Made by a program: the position numbers and the translations under genes. 64,000 bases of DNA from assembly GCF_001423765.1 (NCBI RefSeq), contig NZ_LMPG01000013.1, positions 113,396 to 177,395 of the forward strand, written 5' to 3'. The first letter of the stretch is position 1. The number at the start of each line of letters is the position of its first letter. This document shows, in pieces, positions 46,475 to 55,508 of the stretch. Origin of the DNA: Sphingomonas sp. Leaf343 (GTDB taxonomy: Bacteria; Pseudomonadota; Alphaproteobacteria; Sphingomonadales; Sphingomonadaceae). Below the pieces are notes generated by a model. It worked only from the letters and a program-made list of their open reading frames with translations, searched no databases and was not told the origin of the DNA.

Positions 46475-47563
46475 CTAGCTGAAGTGCAGCCGGCGATAGC
46501 GTCCGCGGAAGTACAGTAACGGATCGCGCCGCGGTTCGAAGCGGACGCGCTGGACATGGCCGACGAGGATGACGTGGTCGCCAGCCTCATGCCACGCGAA
46601 CTTCGTGCAGTCGAAACTGGCGAGCGAATGTTCGATGATCGGCGCGCCCGTATCCCACGTCTCCCACGGCGTGGCGGCGAAGCGGTCCTCGTGGCGGCTG
46701 GCGAAGCGGCCGGAGACGGTCTGCTGGCCCGTGTGCAGCACGTTGACCGCGAACACCCCCGCCGCGGCGAAGGCGGGCAGCGACTGGACGGTGTTCGCCA
46801 GGCATACCAGCAGCAAGGGGGGATCGAGCGACACGGCGGTGAAGCTGTTGGCGGTCAGCCCGACGGGCTTTCCCTCGGCGTCGATCGTCGTGACCACCGT
46901 CACGCCCGTCCCGAAACACCCGAGCGCATCGCGCAACGTCCGGGAGTCGCTGCCGGCGCGGTATTCGGGAACGGCGCGCGGCGCGGCCTGCTCCAGGAAT
47001 TCGAGCAGCAGCGCATTGAACGCGTCGGCGCGATCCGCCGCCACCAGCGGTCCGCCCTCCGAGATCGCCGCCTTGCGAGCGCCAGAGATGTCATGACAGG
47101 GGCCGTCGATGACGAGCGTCGGCACCTTGATCCGCGTCGCCGCATCGTCGAGGCGCGCGGACATCGCCGCGTCGCCCGCCGTCTCGTCGAGCAGGACCAG
47201 CCCGGTGGCGAGATGCTCGCCCCCCTCCCCCAGCGTCGCGAGCGCGACCTGCGCGCCGAGCCCGGAGCCGACCACGACCGGGCGGGAGCCCAGCGTCTCC
47301 AGCACGCCGCGCACGTCGGCGACATGCGCGTCGAGATCGGCCGGCTCCCCGGCCGTCCCGCTGTCCCCATGGCCCCGCAGGTCCAGCGCGATGACATAGC
47401 GGCCGGCCTCCGCCAGCGCCGTCACCGCCTCCGCCCACATCGCACGGCTCTGGCCTTCGCCGTGGAGCATCAGCACCGCCGGCGCGTCGGCATCGCCCAG
47501 CGCGACGGCGACCAGCGACGCACCCGCCGGTACTGCGTCATATCCGCGGGGAGCGATCGTCAT
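46475..47563 (-). CDS. Fusion of a degenerate alpha/beta hydrolase domain and a flavin reductase domain
   Basis: This 362-residue protein has an alpha/beta hydrolase fold in residues 1-200 (VLMLHGEGQSRAMWAE, VIALDLRGHGDSG). A flavin reductase (FMN-binding split barrel) follows from about 205 (LGCFGTGVTVVTTIDAEGKP, GLTANSFTAVSLDPPLLLVC). In the hydrolase part the nucleophile elbow reads VVGSGLGAQ, with Gly where the Ser of GHSMG should be. The position of the catalytic His reads GGPLVAAD. The hydrolase part is therefore probably non-catalytic and may bind a ligand or partner. The reductase part would use NAD(P)H to supply reduced flavin, perhaps to a monooxygenase. Confidence 0.82.
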   Translation of the reverse strand: MTIAPRGYDAVPAGASLVAVALGDADAPAVLMLHGEGQSRAMWAEAVTALAEAGRYVIALDLRGHGDSGTAGEPADLDAHVADVRGVLETLGSRPVVVGSGLGAQVALATLGEGGEHLATGLVLLDETAGDAAMSARLDDAATRIKVPTLVIDGPCHDISGARKAAISEGGPLVAADRADAFNALLLEFLEQAAPRAVPEYRAGSDSRTLRDALGCFGTGVTVVTTIDAEGKPVGLTANSFTAVSLDPPLLLVCLANTVQSLPAFAAAGVFAVNVLHTGQQTVSGRFASRHEDRFAATPWETWDTGAPIIEHSLASFDCTKFAWHEAGDHVILVGHVQRVRFEPRRDPLLYFRGRYRRLHFS

Positions 47564-47642
47564 GCCGCCGCCATGCGACAGCCCTCCCCGCGACGCAACC
47601 GGCTACCGCCCCGTGATCGTGCCCGTCACGTGGCCGGGCCTA

Positions 47643-48404
47643 TCACGACAGCCGGCCGTCCTCGCCCGCCGCAGGGTCGTAGGCGAACAAGGTTTCCGGA
47701 TCGGGGCGCGGCAGGTCCTCGACGATCGACGCCGGTGCGACCTGGTGCAGGATGTGGGCGATGATCGCGCGCCGGGCAGCCTTCTTGTCGTCGGCCCGCA
47801 CGCAGTACCACGGCGCGATGGCGCTGTGCGTGCGCGCCAGCATCGTATCGCGCGCCGCCGTATAGGCTTTCCACTTCTTCTGCGCGACGGCGTCCATGTC
47901 CGACACCTTCAGCGCCTTCAACGGATCGGTCCGGCGCGCATCGAGCCGCGACTTCTGTTCCTTTTTGGTAATATCCAGCCAGATCTTGACCAGCTTGATG
48001 CCACTTTCGACCAGCATCCGCTCGAAATCGGGTGCATCGCGAAGGAATTCGGCCTGTTCCGCCTTCGACGAAAAGCCCATCACGACCTCGACGCCCGCCC
48101 GATTGTACCAGGAACGGTTGAAGATCACGAGTTCGCCCGCAGCCGGAAGATGAGCGACGTAGCGTTGCAGGAACCACTGGGTCCGTTCGCGATCCGATGG
48201 TCTGGGCAACGCGACGACGCGCGTCGCGCGCGGCGACAGATGTTCCGTGATCCGCTTGATCGCGCCATCCTTGCCGGCGCCGTCGCGTCCCTCCAGCAGC
48301 ACCACGACCCGCTCGCCGGACGCGGCCATCGCCGTCTGCAGGTGAACCAGCCCGAGTTGCAGCCGCTCCAGCCGCCCGCTCGTCTTGTCGTCGTCGTCGC
48401 TCAT
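47643..48404 (-). CDS. ppk2: Polyphosphate kinase 2
   Basis: The 253-residue protein has Walker A LLEGRDGAGKDGAIKRI, RPSDRERTQWFLQRYV and Walker B LVIFNRSWYNRAGVE, the class I PPK2 signature. It phosphorylates nucleoside diphosphates (mainly GDP or ADP) with polyphosphate. A minus-strand monocistron divergent from mucR. Confidence 0.94.
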   Translation of the reverse strand: MSDDDDKTSGRLERLQLGLVHLQTAMAASGERVVVLLEGRDGAGKDGAIKRITEHLSPRATRVVALPRPSDRERTQWFLQRYVAHLPAAGELVIFNRSWYNRAGVEVVMGFSSKAEQAEFLRDAPDFERMLVESGIKLVKIWLDITKKEQKSRLDARRTDPLKALKVSDMDAVAQKKWKAYTAARDTMLARTHSAIAPWYCVRADDKKAARRAIIAHILHQVAPASIVEDLPRPDPETLFAYDPAAGEDGRLS

Positions 48405-48564
48405 CGCGCATCTCCTGAAAGTCGGTTTCGAAACGTAGCGTTTTCCGCTTTACGGCATCACTTGTTCACGTGCATCGGGATCAACTATGTTGTATATCAT
48501 GTTGGTCTGGGTGTTGACGCACTGTTGCGCATCGCTACGTACACTCGGACCAAAGGAGTAACTG

Positions 48565-49056
48565 ATGTCCCCCGACACCACTGATACCAATGCCGTTGAA
48601 CTGGCGACCGAACTCACGATTGCTTGGCTCGGCAACCCCAACACTCGCACCTCCGCCGACGAAGTTCCCTCCTTCCTGGGCAAGATGCACGACACGGTGT
48701 CCGCGCTACTGAATGCCGGCAGCCAGCCCGCCCCCGCGGCGGATGCGTCGGCCGAGTATGTACCAGCGGTCAGCGCGCGCAAGTCGCTCGCGTCCAAGGA
48801 TCACATCATTTCGATGATCGACGGCAAGCCGTACAAGACCCTGCGCCGCCATCTGGCGACCAACGGCCTGACCCCCGTCGAGTATCGCGAGCGTTACGGC
48901 CTGAAGCCGGACTATCCGATGGTCGCCGAGAATTACTCGGAGAGCCGTCGCGCGATGGCGAAGAAGATCGGTCTGGGCCGCAAGCCCGGCACCAAGGTCG
49001 AGAACCAGGGCGCCGGCCGTCGTCGCAAGGCGACCGAGGCCCAGGCGGCGGAGTAA
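48565..49056 (+). CDS. mucR: MucR/Ros family transcriptional regulator
   Basis: The 163-residue protein has the MucR core KPYKTLRRHLATNGLTPVEY followed by RERYGLKPDYPMVAENYSE and AKKIGLGRKPG. The zinc-finger positions are altered: HIISMIDG replaces the CxxC-type segment and RHLATN lacks the second His, so the usual zinc ligands are missing, as in some rhizobial homologues. MucR proteins are H-NS-like or zinc-finger repressors controlling cell cycle, exopolysaccharide and motility genes. It sits next to the motility cluster. Confidence 0.9.
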   Translation: MSPDTTDTNAVELATELTIAWLGNPNTRTSADEVPSFLGKMHDTVSALLNAGSQPAPAADASAEYVPAVSARKSLASKDHIISMIDGKPYKTLRRHLATNGLTPVEYRERYGLKPDYPMVAENYSESRRAMAKKIGLGRKPGTKVENQGAGRRRKATEAQAAE

Positions 49057-49076
49057 CCGTCCGCCGACGCACGACG

Positions 49077-49110
49077 AAAAAGGGGCAGTCCGCCGGACCG
49101 CCCCTTTTTT
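49077..49110. terminator. Bidirectional terminator between mucR and motB
   Basis: A-run, GGGGC-A-GTCC, loop GCC, GGAC-C-GCCCC and a T-run of six make a strong stem with one A-C mismatch. A and T tracts on opposite ends let it serve both mucR and the convergent motB. Confidence 0.92.
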
Positions 49111-49136
49111 ATTGCCTGTTCGCCGAACACGCCGCC

Positions 49137-50045
49137 TTATTGGCCGAACACGCCCGGCCGATAGAGCAGGGTGATCGCGACCCGCCGGTTGCGCGGATCG
49201 CCGGGATCCTTCGCGATCATCGGTTCCCGGTCGGCGACGCCCTCGATCCGTTCGAACCGTGCCTCCGGGATACCGCCCAGCGCCAGCCGCCGTCGTGTCG
49301 CTTCCGCACGGCCGGTCGCCAGCATCCAGTTGTTCATCGCGCGCGGATCGCCGAACGGAACGCTGTCGGTGTGGCCGCGGATCATGATCGGGTTCTGCGT
49401 GCCGCGGATCGATTCCGAGATCATGCCGATCAACTCTCCGGCGCGCGGATCGAGCGCGGTCGTCCCCATCGCGAACATTGAATAATCGGCATCGTCGACC
49501 AGATCGATCCTTAGCCCCTCGTCCGTCCGTACGAACTTGACGTGGCTGGCCAGCTTCGCGAGGTCTGCCGATCCCGCCATCTTGGCCATCACCTGACGCT
49601 TCATCTGCTCGAACGTCTTCAGGTCCTCGGCGCGGCTGGCCGGAGTGCTGCGCAGCGATCCCTTCTTGCCCATCCCGACATCGGGTCCGGCCTGAAGCGA
49701 CGGAGCGGGGATGCCCATCGACGCGATCGCCGCCGCCGCCGCCTTGGGCCCGGTCTTGTTGTTCGACATCAGCGATTCGCCGCCCAACGGCCCCGATCCG
49801 CCGATGCCCAGTTTCTTGGCATCCATCAGCGTCGGCGCGAAATAGTCGGCCAGTCCCTTGCGCTGCTTTTCGGTCGTCGCGCCGAGCAGCCATAGCAGCA
49901 GGAAGAACGCCATCATCGCGGTCACGAAATCGGCATAGGCGACCTTCCACGCGCCGCCATGGTGGCCGCCGTGACCCTCGATATAGATCTTCTTGACGAT
50001 CACCTTGGGCGGGACGTTGTGCCCGTGGGGAGCTGCCTTCGCCAT
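49137..50045 (-). CDS. motB: Flagellar motor stator protein MotB
   Basis: The 302-residue protein has the stator helix with the conserved Asp: WKVAYADFVTAMMAFFLLLW. An OmpA-like peptidoglycan-binding domain follows (MIRGHTDSVPFGDPRAMNNW, LATGRAEATRRRL). It couples proton flow to torque with MotA and anchors the stator to the wall. Three bases separate it from motA. Confidence 0.96.
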   Translation of the reverse strand: MAKAAPHGHNVPPKVIVKKIYIEGHGGHHGGAWKVAYADFVTAMMAFFLLLWLLGATTEKQRKGLADYFAPTLMDAKKLGIGGSGPLGGESLMSNNKTGPKAAAAAIASMGIPAPSLQAGPDVGMGKKGSLRSTPASRAEDLKTFEQMKRQVMAKMAGSADLAKLASHVKFVRTDEGLRIDLVDDADYSMFAMGTTALDPRAGELIGMISESIRGTQNPIMIRGHTDSVPFGDPRAMNNWMLATGRAEATRRRLALGGIPEARFERIEGVADREPMIAKDPGDPRNRRVAITLLYRPGVFGQ

Positions 50046-50048
50046 CGC

Positions 50049-50912
50049 CTACTTGCCCCGGAGCCCGTCGAACACTTCGGCGAAGCCGGGCTGGTTCTTG
50101 TGCTTGATGCCGGAACGCGCCGCCTCGATCACCAGCGGCTGCGGATGGCCGTGGAGCGAGGCGATGATGATCTGCTTCACCACGTCGTAGATCGCGGCAT
50201 CGGCATCGATCACCTGCTTCAGCCGGCCGGCCAGCGGCGACACGATGCCGTACGCCAGCAACACGCCCATGAAGGTGCCGACCAGCGCCGATCCGATCAT
50301 CCCGCCCAGCACCGACGGTGGCTTGTCGATCGACCCCATCGTCTTCACGATGCCCAGCACCGCCGCGACGATGCCCAGCGCGGGCAGCGAATCGGCGAGA
50401 CTGTTCAGCGTCGTGTGCGGCCCCTCCACCTCGTGGTGGTGCGTCTTGATCGAGTGGTCCATCACCTCCTCGACGGCGTGCACGTCCAGCGTTCCCGACG
50501 ACACCACCACGAGGCGCAGCGTATCGGCGATCAGGTTGATGAGCGTGTGATCCTTCAGCAGCTTGGGATATTCGGCGAAGACGGCGGAAGACTTGGGGTC
50601 CTCGACATGCGGCTCGACCGCGATCGGGCCTTCCATGCGCAGCATCTTCATCAGCTTCGACACCAGGAAGATGACGTCGAGATAATCCTGCTTCTTGTAC
50701 TTCGGCCCCTTGAAGACCTTGCCCAGTCCGCCGCCCATCGCCTTCAGCTCGGCACCCGAGTTGCCGATGATGAGCGCGCCCGCGGCGGCACCGCCGATGA
50801 TGAGCATCTCGTGCGGGATCGCGTGCATGACGGGGCCGAGCGCGCCGCCGGTGATCGCGAAGCCGCCGAACACCATCGCGATCAGGACGACTATGCCGAT
50901 GGTTGGGAACAT
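50049..50912 (-). CDS. motA: Flagellar motor stator protein MotA
   Basis: The 287-residue protein has four helices. It includes FPTIGIVVLIAMVFGGFAIT, the cytoplasmic loop and the MotA/ExbB segment SLPALGIVAAVLGIVKTMGS with PPSVLGGMIGSALVGTFMGV. It forms the proton channel with MotB. motA is 90 bases downstream of flgL; no sigma-54 or sigma-28 promoter is convincing in that gap. Confidence 0.96.
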   Translation of the reverse strand: MFPTIGIVVLIAMVFGGFAITGGALGPVMHAIPHEMLIIGGAAAGALIIGNSGAELKAMGGGLGKVFKGPKYKKQDYLDVIFLVSKLMKMLRMEGPIAVEPHVEDPKSSAVFAEYPKLLKDHTLINLIADTLRLVVVSSGTLDVHAVEEVMDHSIKTHHHEVEGPHTTLNSLADSLPALGIVAAVLGIVKTMGSIDKPPSVLGGMIGSALVGTFMGVLLAYGIVSPLAGRLKQVIDADAAIYDVVKQIIIASLHGHPQPLVIEAARSGIKHKNQPGFAEVFDGLRGK

Positions 50913-51002
50913 TGCTGGGCTGCCTCCGGGTGACCGGCATCGCCGGCGTTACCCGACCGGATTAGCGTGAAGTCGTCGCCATCCGGTTACCAGCGGGGTA
51001 AC

Positions 51003-51905
51003 TCAACGTAGATAATCGAACAACGACAGCTGGGACAATTTGCTGAACGTCTGCTGCGTGGCCGACAGCGCGGTCATCAGCTGCTGCATTTCCATGTACG
51101 CCGCGGGCACATCAGTGTCCTCCAGCGAGGAGCGCAGTTCGTCGCGATCCATGTTCGTCGTCGTCTGCAAGGATTGCTGGAGTTCGACGCGTGCGCCGCG
51201 CGCGCCGACAGAAGCCTGCACCACGTCGACCCGGTCGCCCGCCGCCCGGATCGCATCCAGCGCGTCCTGCGCCGGCTGATCGGTGGCGGTGCCCGTCATC
51301 AGCGCCTTGGCCAGCGTATCGAGCATGTTCAGCGTGTCGTCGCTGCCATCCTTGAAGATGCGGCTCGCGCTCTCGGTTGCCTGCACCGACTGGTTGTCGG
51401 CGATCGGTACCTCGGACACGTTGGTGGTCGCGTATTGATAGACGCCGTTCCCGTCGCGCGCGACCGCCGGCGTGCCGTCGGGCGTACCGAACAGCGGCTC
51501 GCCGCGCACATTGCGGGTGTTGGCGAGGCCGACGATCGCATCGACGATCGATGCCAGTTCGGTGCCGAAGATCTTGCGCGACTCGGGTGTCTCGGTGCCG
51601 TTCGCCGCCTTGGTCACCAGTTCGCGCGCACGCACGATCTGCGTGCCGATCTGGCCGAGCACGCCGTCTGCCTGATCGAGCAGCGATCCCGCCAGCGTCA
51701 GGTTCTGGCCATAGACCGCGGCGTCCTTGTCCTTGCGCGACAGCTCCGCCAGTTGCTGCGAGACGGCCGGGTTCTCCGACGGCGTCTGCACCTTCTTGCC
51801 GGTCGCGATCTCCGTCTGGAGCTTCGTCGCGCGCGCCATCATCGTCGAGATGCGGCTGGCGTTCGTGTCGTAGAAGGATGCGGTCGATATCTGCATGGCG
51901 ATCAC
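51003..51905 (-). CDS. flgL: Flagellar hook-associated protein 3
   Basis: The 300-residue protein begins MIAMQISTASFYDTNASRIS, has the flagellin-like N-terminal helix and ends TFSKLSQLSLFDYLR. It links the filament to FlgK. Its first codons overlap the flgK stop by four bases, keeping the minus-strand flg genes in one transcript. Confidence 0.92.
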   Translation of the reverse strand: MIAMQISTASFYDTNASRISTMMARATKLQTEIATGKKVQTPSENPAVSQQLAELSRKDKDAAVYGQNLTLAGSLLDQADGVLGQIGTQIVRARELVTKAANGTETPESRKIFGTELASIVDAIVGLANTRNVRGEPLFGTPDGTPAVARDGNGVYQYATTNVSEVPIADNQSVQATESASRIFKDGSDDTLNMLDTLAKALMTGTATDQPAQDALDAIRAAGDRVDVVQASVGARGARVELQQSLQTTTNMDRDELRSSLEDTDVPAAYMEMQQLMTALSATQQTFSKLSQLSLFDYLR

Positions 51906-53242
51906 CGGATATCCAGGATGGTTTGCAGCGTGTCGCGGGCGACCTGGATCACCCGGCTGGAGGCGGAATACGCCTGTTGGAAGCGCATCAGTTCGACCGC
52001 CTCGCTATCCATGTTGACGCCCGCCACGCTGCTCTGCGCGCTGACGGCCCCGTCGCGGATCGCGGTCTGCGCGGCGATGATCGTGTTCTTCTGGTCGAGC
52101 GCGCTGGCATTGTCCGTCGTGATCTGCGTCAGCTTCGCTTCCCAGCCGCGGTCGGTGCGCAATGCCTGCAGATCGGCGAGGTTGCTGGAGTCGCGCTTGC
52201 CGAGATTGTTCTTGGCCGCAGCGATCTTCGAGCCGCTGTCGAAGTTCAGGGTGATCTCGGTCGGTTTGCCGTCGCTGGCATTGAACATCTTCGTGCCGGC
52301 CACGCCGGCCTGATCCTGGCCGGCGAGCTGGGTCTCGTTGACCTTCAGCACGAAATCCTTGGCGACGTTGTTCAGGTCGGTACGCGACGCCGCGGCTTTC
52401 TGCGCGCCGTCGACGATCCCCGCCAGCTCGCCACCGTTCAGCGACACCGACAGCCGGTCGAGGCCGTTCACGACCGAAAGCGCAACCGATCCGTCGGTGT
52501 TGCGCGAATAGGCGAGGCCGTTGACGGTATTCTTCTCGACGAACGCCGTGCCCGATGCGCCACCCAGTTTGACGGTGGCGCGGCCGAGCGGGTCGAGCGT
52601 GACGCCGATATCGGCCAGCGTGCTCATCTGGTCCAAGATGGCGTCGCGCTGGTCGGCAAGCTGGGCCGCGGCGGCGCTGTCGGGCGGCGTCCGGCTGATG
52701 CCGTCATTGACCTGCACCAGCGACGTGCCGAGCGAATTCAACTGGGCCGTCGCCTGCACACCCGCCGAGTCCAGATCGGCGTCGATCTGGTCGAAGGCCC
52801 GACCGGTGGCGGTGAAGGCGATCGCGGTGGAGCCGGCGGCGTTCAGCATCCGGGTGCGCAGCGCGCCGGAATCGGGCTCGGCCGCCAATCCGGTGGCGGC
52901 GTTGAAGAAACCGGTGACGCGGCCGGCCAGCTCGTTGCCGGTCATCGCCTTTTCGATCCGGTCCAGCCATTGCGCCCCGGACGCCGAGCGGGCGAGGTCC
53001 GCCCCCGACGACCGCACGGCCAATTGGGTATAGCTGTTGCCCGCGCGAACGATGCCGGTCATCAGCACGCCGTTCGACGCGCTGCGGTCGACCGCGCCGA
53101 CGCCACCGCTGATCTCCGTCATCCGGACGCTGCGGCGCGTGTAGCCGGCCGACCCGACATTGGCGATATTCTCGCCAGTGACGGTCAGCGCGCTCTGGTA
53201 TGCGCGGACGCCGGATGCGCCGATCGAAAGGAGATCGCTCAT
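51902..53242 (-). CDS. flgK: Flagellar hook-associated protein 1
   Basis: The 446-residue protein begins MSDLLSIGASGVRAYQSALT with the rod/hook motif VTGENIANVGSAGYTRRSVR. It ends MRFQQAYSASSRVIQVARDT, as in FlgK. It forms the hook-filament junction. It is shorter than enteric FlgK (about 547) because of a reduced middle domain. Confidence 0.94.
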   Translation of the reverse strand: MSDLLSIGASGVRAYQSALTVTGENIANVGSAGYTRRSVRMTEISGGVGAVDRSASNGVLMTGIVRAGNSYTQLAVRSSGADLARSASGAQWLDRIEKAMTGNELAGRVTGFFNAATGLAAEPDSGALRTRMLNAAGSTAIAFTATGRAFDQIDADLDSAGVQATAQLNSLGTSLVQVNDGISRTPPDSAAAAQLADQRDAILDQMSTLADIGVTLDPLGRATVKLGGASGTAFVEKNTVNGLAYSRNTDGSVALSVVNGLDRLSVSLNGGELAGIVDGAQKAAASRTDLNNVAKDFVLKVNETQLAGQDQAGVAGTKMFNASDGKPTEITLNFDSGSKIAAAKNNLGKRDSSNLADLQALRTDRGWEAKLTQITTDNASALDQKNTIIAAQTAIRDGAVSAQSSVAGVNMDSEAVELMRFQQAYSASSRVIQVARDTLQTILDIR

Positions 53243-53251
53243 GACCGGCCG

Positions 53252-53581
53252 TTATCCGGGGGGCTGATTAAGATCTGGTTGAGAGCGCGACAGAAATTCC
53301 GTCATCGCCTTGCCGATGCCGAGCGGCGTGTGCTGCGCCATGTCCTTGACGGTCAGCTGGTCCTGCATGTCGCGAAAGGTGTCGCTGGACTTCGAATCGA
53401 ACAGCGGGTCGGCCAGTTTCGCCTGCCGCATCGACTTCAGCATCATGCCGGTGAACACCGATTCGAACTTCTCGCCAGCCTCTTTCAGATTGGCCTTGCT
53501 CGCCAACCGGCTCGAGTCGACCGAGATGCCGGTGGTCGGCGCGGCGGCCGTCGCGGACGAGATGGCGGGAATGTCGGTCAC
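53252..53581 (-). CDS. flgJ: Rod-binding FlgJ, chaperone domain only
   Basis: The 109-residue protein matches the N-terminal rod-binding half of FlgJ: EKFESVFTGMMLKSMRQAKL followed by FRDMQDQLTVKDMAQHTPLG. The peptidoglycan hydrolase half present in enteric FlgJ is absent. A separate transglycosylase gene at 62516 may fill that role. It overlaps flgI by four bases. Confidence 0.9.
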   Translation of the reverse strand: MTDIPAISSATAAAPTTGISVDSSRLASKANLKEAGEKFESVFTGMMLKSMRQAKLADPLFDSKSSDTFRDMQDQLTVKDMAQHTPLGIGKAMTEFLSRSQPDLNQPPG

Positions 53582-54693
53582 AGGACGATCAACTCCGCCT
53601 TCAGCGCGCCGGCTTCCTTCAGCGCCTCCAGGATCGCGACGAGGTCGGCGGGCGATGCGCCGATCGCGTTCACCGCCTTCACGACATCGGCCAGCTTGGG
53701 GCCGGGTGTCAGCAGGAACATCGGCTTCTTTTCTTCGTCGACGGACACGTTGGAACGCTGCTCCACCGCGGTCTGGCCGTTCGACAGCGGTCCCGGCTGG
53801 CTGATCCGCTGGTTCTCGTCGATGCGGACGGTCAGCTTCCCGTGCGTCACCGCGGCGGCGCCGACGCGGACGGCGGAGCTGATGACGACGGTGCCGGTAC
53901 GCGCGTTGACGATGACCTTGGCGGGCGGTTCGGCGGAGACGACGTCGAGATTCTCGATCGCCGACATCAGCGTGGCGCGCGGCTCCGCACCCATCGGTGC
54001 GCGGACCTGCACGGAGACGGCGTCGATCGCCTGCGCGACGCCGCCGCCCAGCTTGCCGTTGATCGCGGCGGCGACGTTCTGCGCGGTCGTGAAATCGGCC
54101 CGCGCGAGGTTGAAGGTCAGGTTCGGCGCACTGTCGAAACCGGTGGCGACGGCACGTTCGACCGTGGCACCCTCCGGGATGCGGCCGGTCGAGGGGACGT
54201 TGACGACGATCTTCGATCCGTCCGCGCCCTCCGCACCCAGTCCGCCGACCGCGAGATTGCCCTGCGCCATCGCATAGATCTGCCCGTCCGCGCCCAGCAG
54301 CGGCATCATGATGAGGCTGCCGCCGCGCAGCGACTTGGCGCGGCCCATCGACGCGACGGTGATGTCGATCCGCTGGCCCGGCTTCGCGAAGGGCGGCAGG
54401 TCGGCCGTGACCATCACCACCGCGGCGTTCTTCATCGCCGGGTTGACGTTCGGCGGCAGTTGCAGCCCGAAGCGCGAGGTCGCCGCCTTCAGCGACTGGA
54501 CCGTATATTCGAGATTGTCGTCACCCGTGCCCGGCAGACCGACGACGACGCCGTATCCCGTGAGCTGGTTCGAGCGGATGCCCTGGAACCCGCCCAGATC
54601 CTTGATGCGATCGGCGCTCGCGGGAGCGGCGATCAGCGCCCCCGCCGAAGCGGCAAGCAGGATCGTGAACGAGAGGAGGAGATGACGGATCAT
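53578..54693 (-). CDS. flgI: Flagellar P-ring protein
   Basis: The 371-residue protein has a signal peptide ending APASA and the canonical mature start DRIKDLGGFQGIRSNQLTGY. GLPGTGDDNLEYTVQSLK follows. It builds the P ring in the periplasm with the chaperone FlgA. The start at 54693 is chosen from the signal peptide; the frame extends to 54762 at the flgH stop. Confidence 0.95.
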   Translation of the reverse strand: MIRHLLLSFTILLAASAGALIAAPASADRIKDLGGFQGIRSNQLTGYGVVVGLPGTGDDNLEYTVQSLKAATSRFGLQLPPNVNPAMKNAAVVMVTADLPPFAKPGQRIDITVASMGRAKSLRGGSLIMMPLLGADGQIYAMAQGNLAVGGLGAEGADGSKIVVNVPSTGRIPEGATVERAVATGFDSAPNLTFNLARADFTTAQNVAAAINGKLGGGVAQAIDAVSVQVRAPMGAEPRATLMSAIENLDVVSAEPPAKVIVNARTGTVVISSAVRVGAAAVTHGKLTVRIDENQRISQPGPLSNGQTAVEQRSNVSVDEEKKPMFLLTPGPKLADVVKAVNAIGASPADLVAILEALKEAGALKAELIVL

Positions 54694-54761
54694 GGCCGCC
54701 GTCTTGCCAGCAAGATGGTTACCGAATCGTTCACGCTTTCCACCGTGCAACAGCGAAGGCA

Positions 54762-55508
54762 TCAGAACGGACTCACCACCGAGAAGAAGCGCGACAGCCA
54801 GCCCTGACGGCTCGCGCGCGCGACGTCGCCCTTGCCGGTATAGGAGATCTGCGCATCGGCGACGCGGGTCGAGGGCACGCGGTTATCGAGGTCGACATCG
54901 GCGAAGCGGACGATGCCCTTGATCCGCACGAACTCGTCGCCGCGGTTCAGCGTGACGCGCTTCTGGCCCTGCACCAGCATCGTGCCGTTCGGATAGACTT
55001 CGGCCACCGTGACGCTGACTTCGCCCGACAGCGAATTGGCCTGATCGGCCGAGCCGCCGCCCTTGAAGTTGCGGTTGCCGCTCGCCGAGACGTCGGTCGA
55101 CGTGAACAGGTTGAGCGGCCCGGTCGCCGGCGGCGTGATGCTCGCCCCGCCCGACGAGTCGAGCTTGGAATTGGCGGTCTTGGACGCGGCGGTGCGTTCC
55201 ACCAGCACGATCGTCAGCGGATCGCCGACCCGGCGCGCGCGCCAGCCTTCATGCAGCGCGGCATATCCGCCCGACACCTGGAAGATCGCGCCGTTGGCCG
55301 GCGCGACGACCGGTACCGGCAACGGCAGCGGCGCGGGGCGGACGGCGGTGAAATCCTCCGCCGGCTTCTTCTTGCCGAACAGGCCGGCGTGCGCCGGCGA
55401 TGGCGCGGCGGCGGCGAGCACCAGCAGCCCCGATGCCGCGGCGAGCGCGACCTCGATCCAGTGGAGCCGAAGGGAGCGCGATGCGGATGTCACGGTGCGA
55501 CGCCTCAC
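54762..55508 (-). CDS. flgH: Flagellar L-ring protein
   Basis: The 248-residue protein has the L-ring core: RRVGDPLTIVLVERTAASKT, NRNFKGGGSADQANSLSGEV, NGTMLVQGQKRVTLNRGDEF. A signal peptide ends SPAHA before GLFGKKK. The lipobox Cys found in most FlgH is not present, so the ring subunit is apparently not lipidated. It overlaps flgG by four bases. Confidence 0.94.
   Translation of the reverse strand: MRRRTVTSASRSLRLHWIEVALAAASGLLVLAAAAPSPAHAGLFGKKKPAEDFTAVRPAPLPLPVPVVAPANGAIFQVSGGYAALHEGWRARRVGDPLTIVLVERTAASKTANSKLDSSGGASITPPATGPLNLFTSTDVSASGNRNFKGGGSADQANSLSGEVSVTVAEVYPNGTMLVQGQKRVTLNRGDEFVRIKGIVRFADVDLDNRVPSTRVADAQISYTGKGDVARASRQGWLSRFFSVVSPF

Noticed and set aside
50913..51002. Own promoter for motAB
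   Set aside because: Only a 6-bp inverted repeat and no sigma-54 or sigma-28 element with correct spacing were found.
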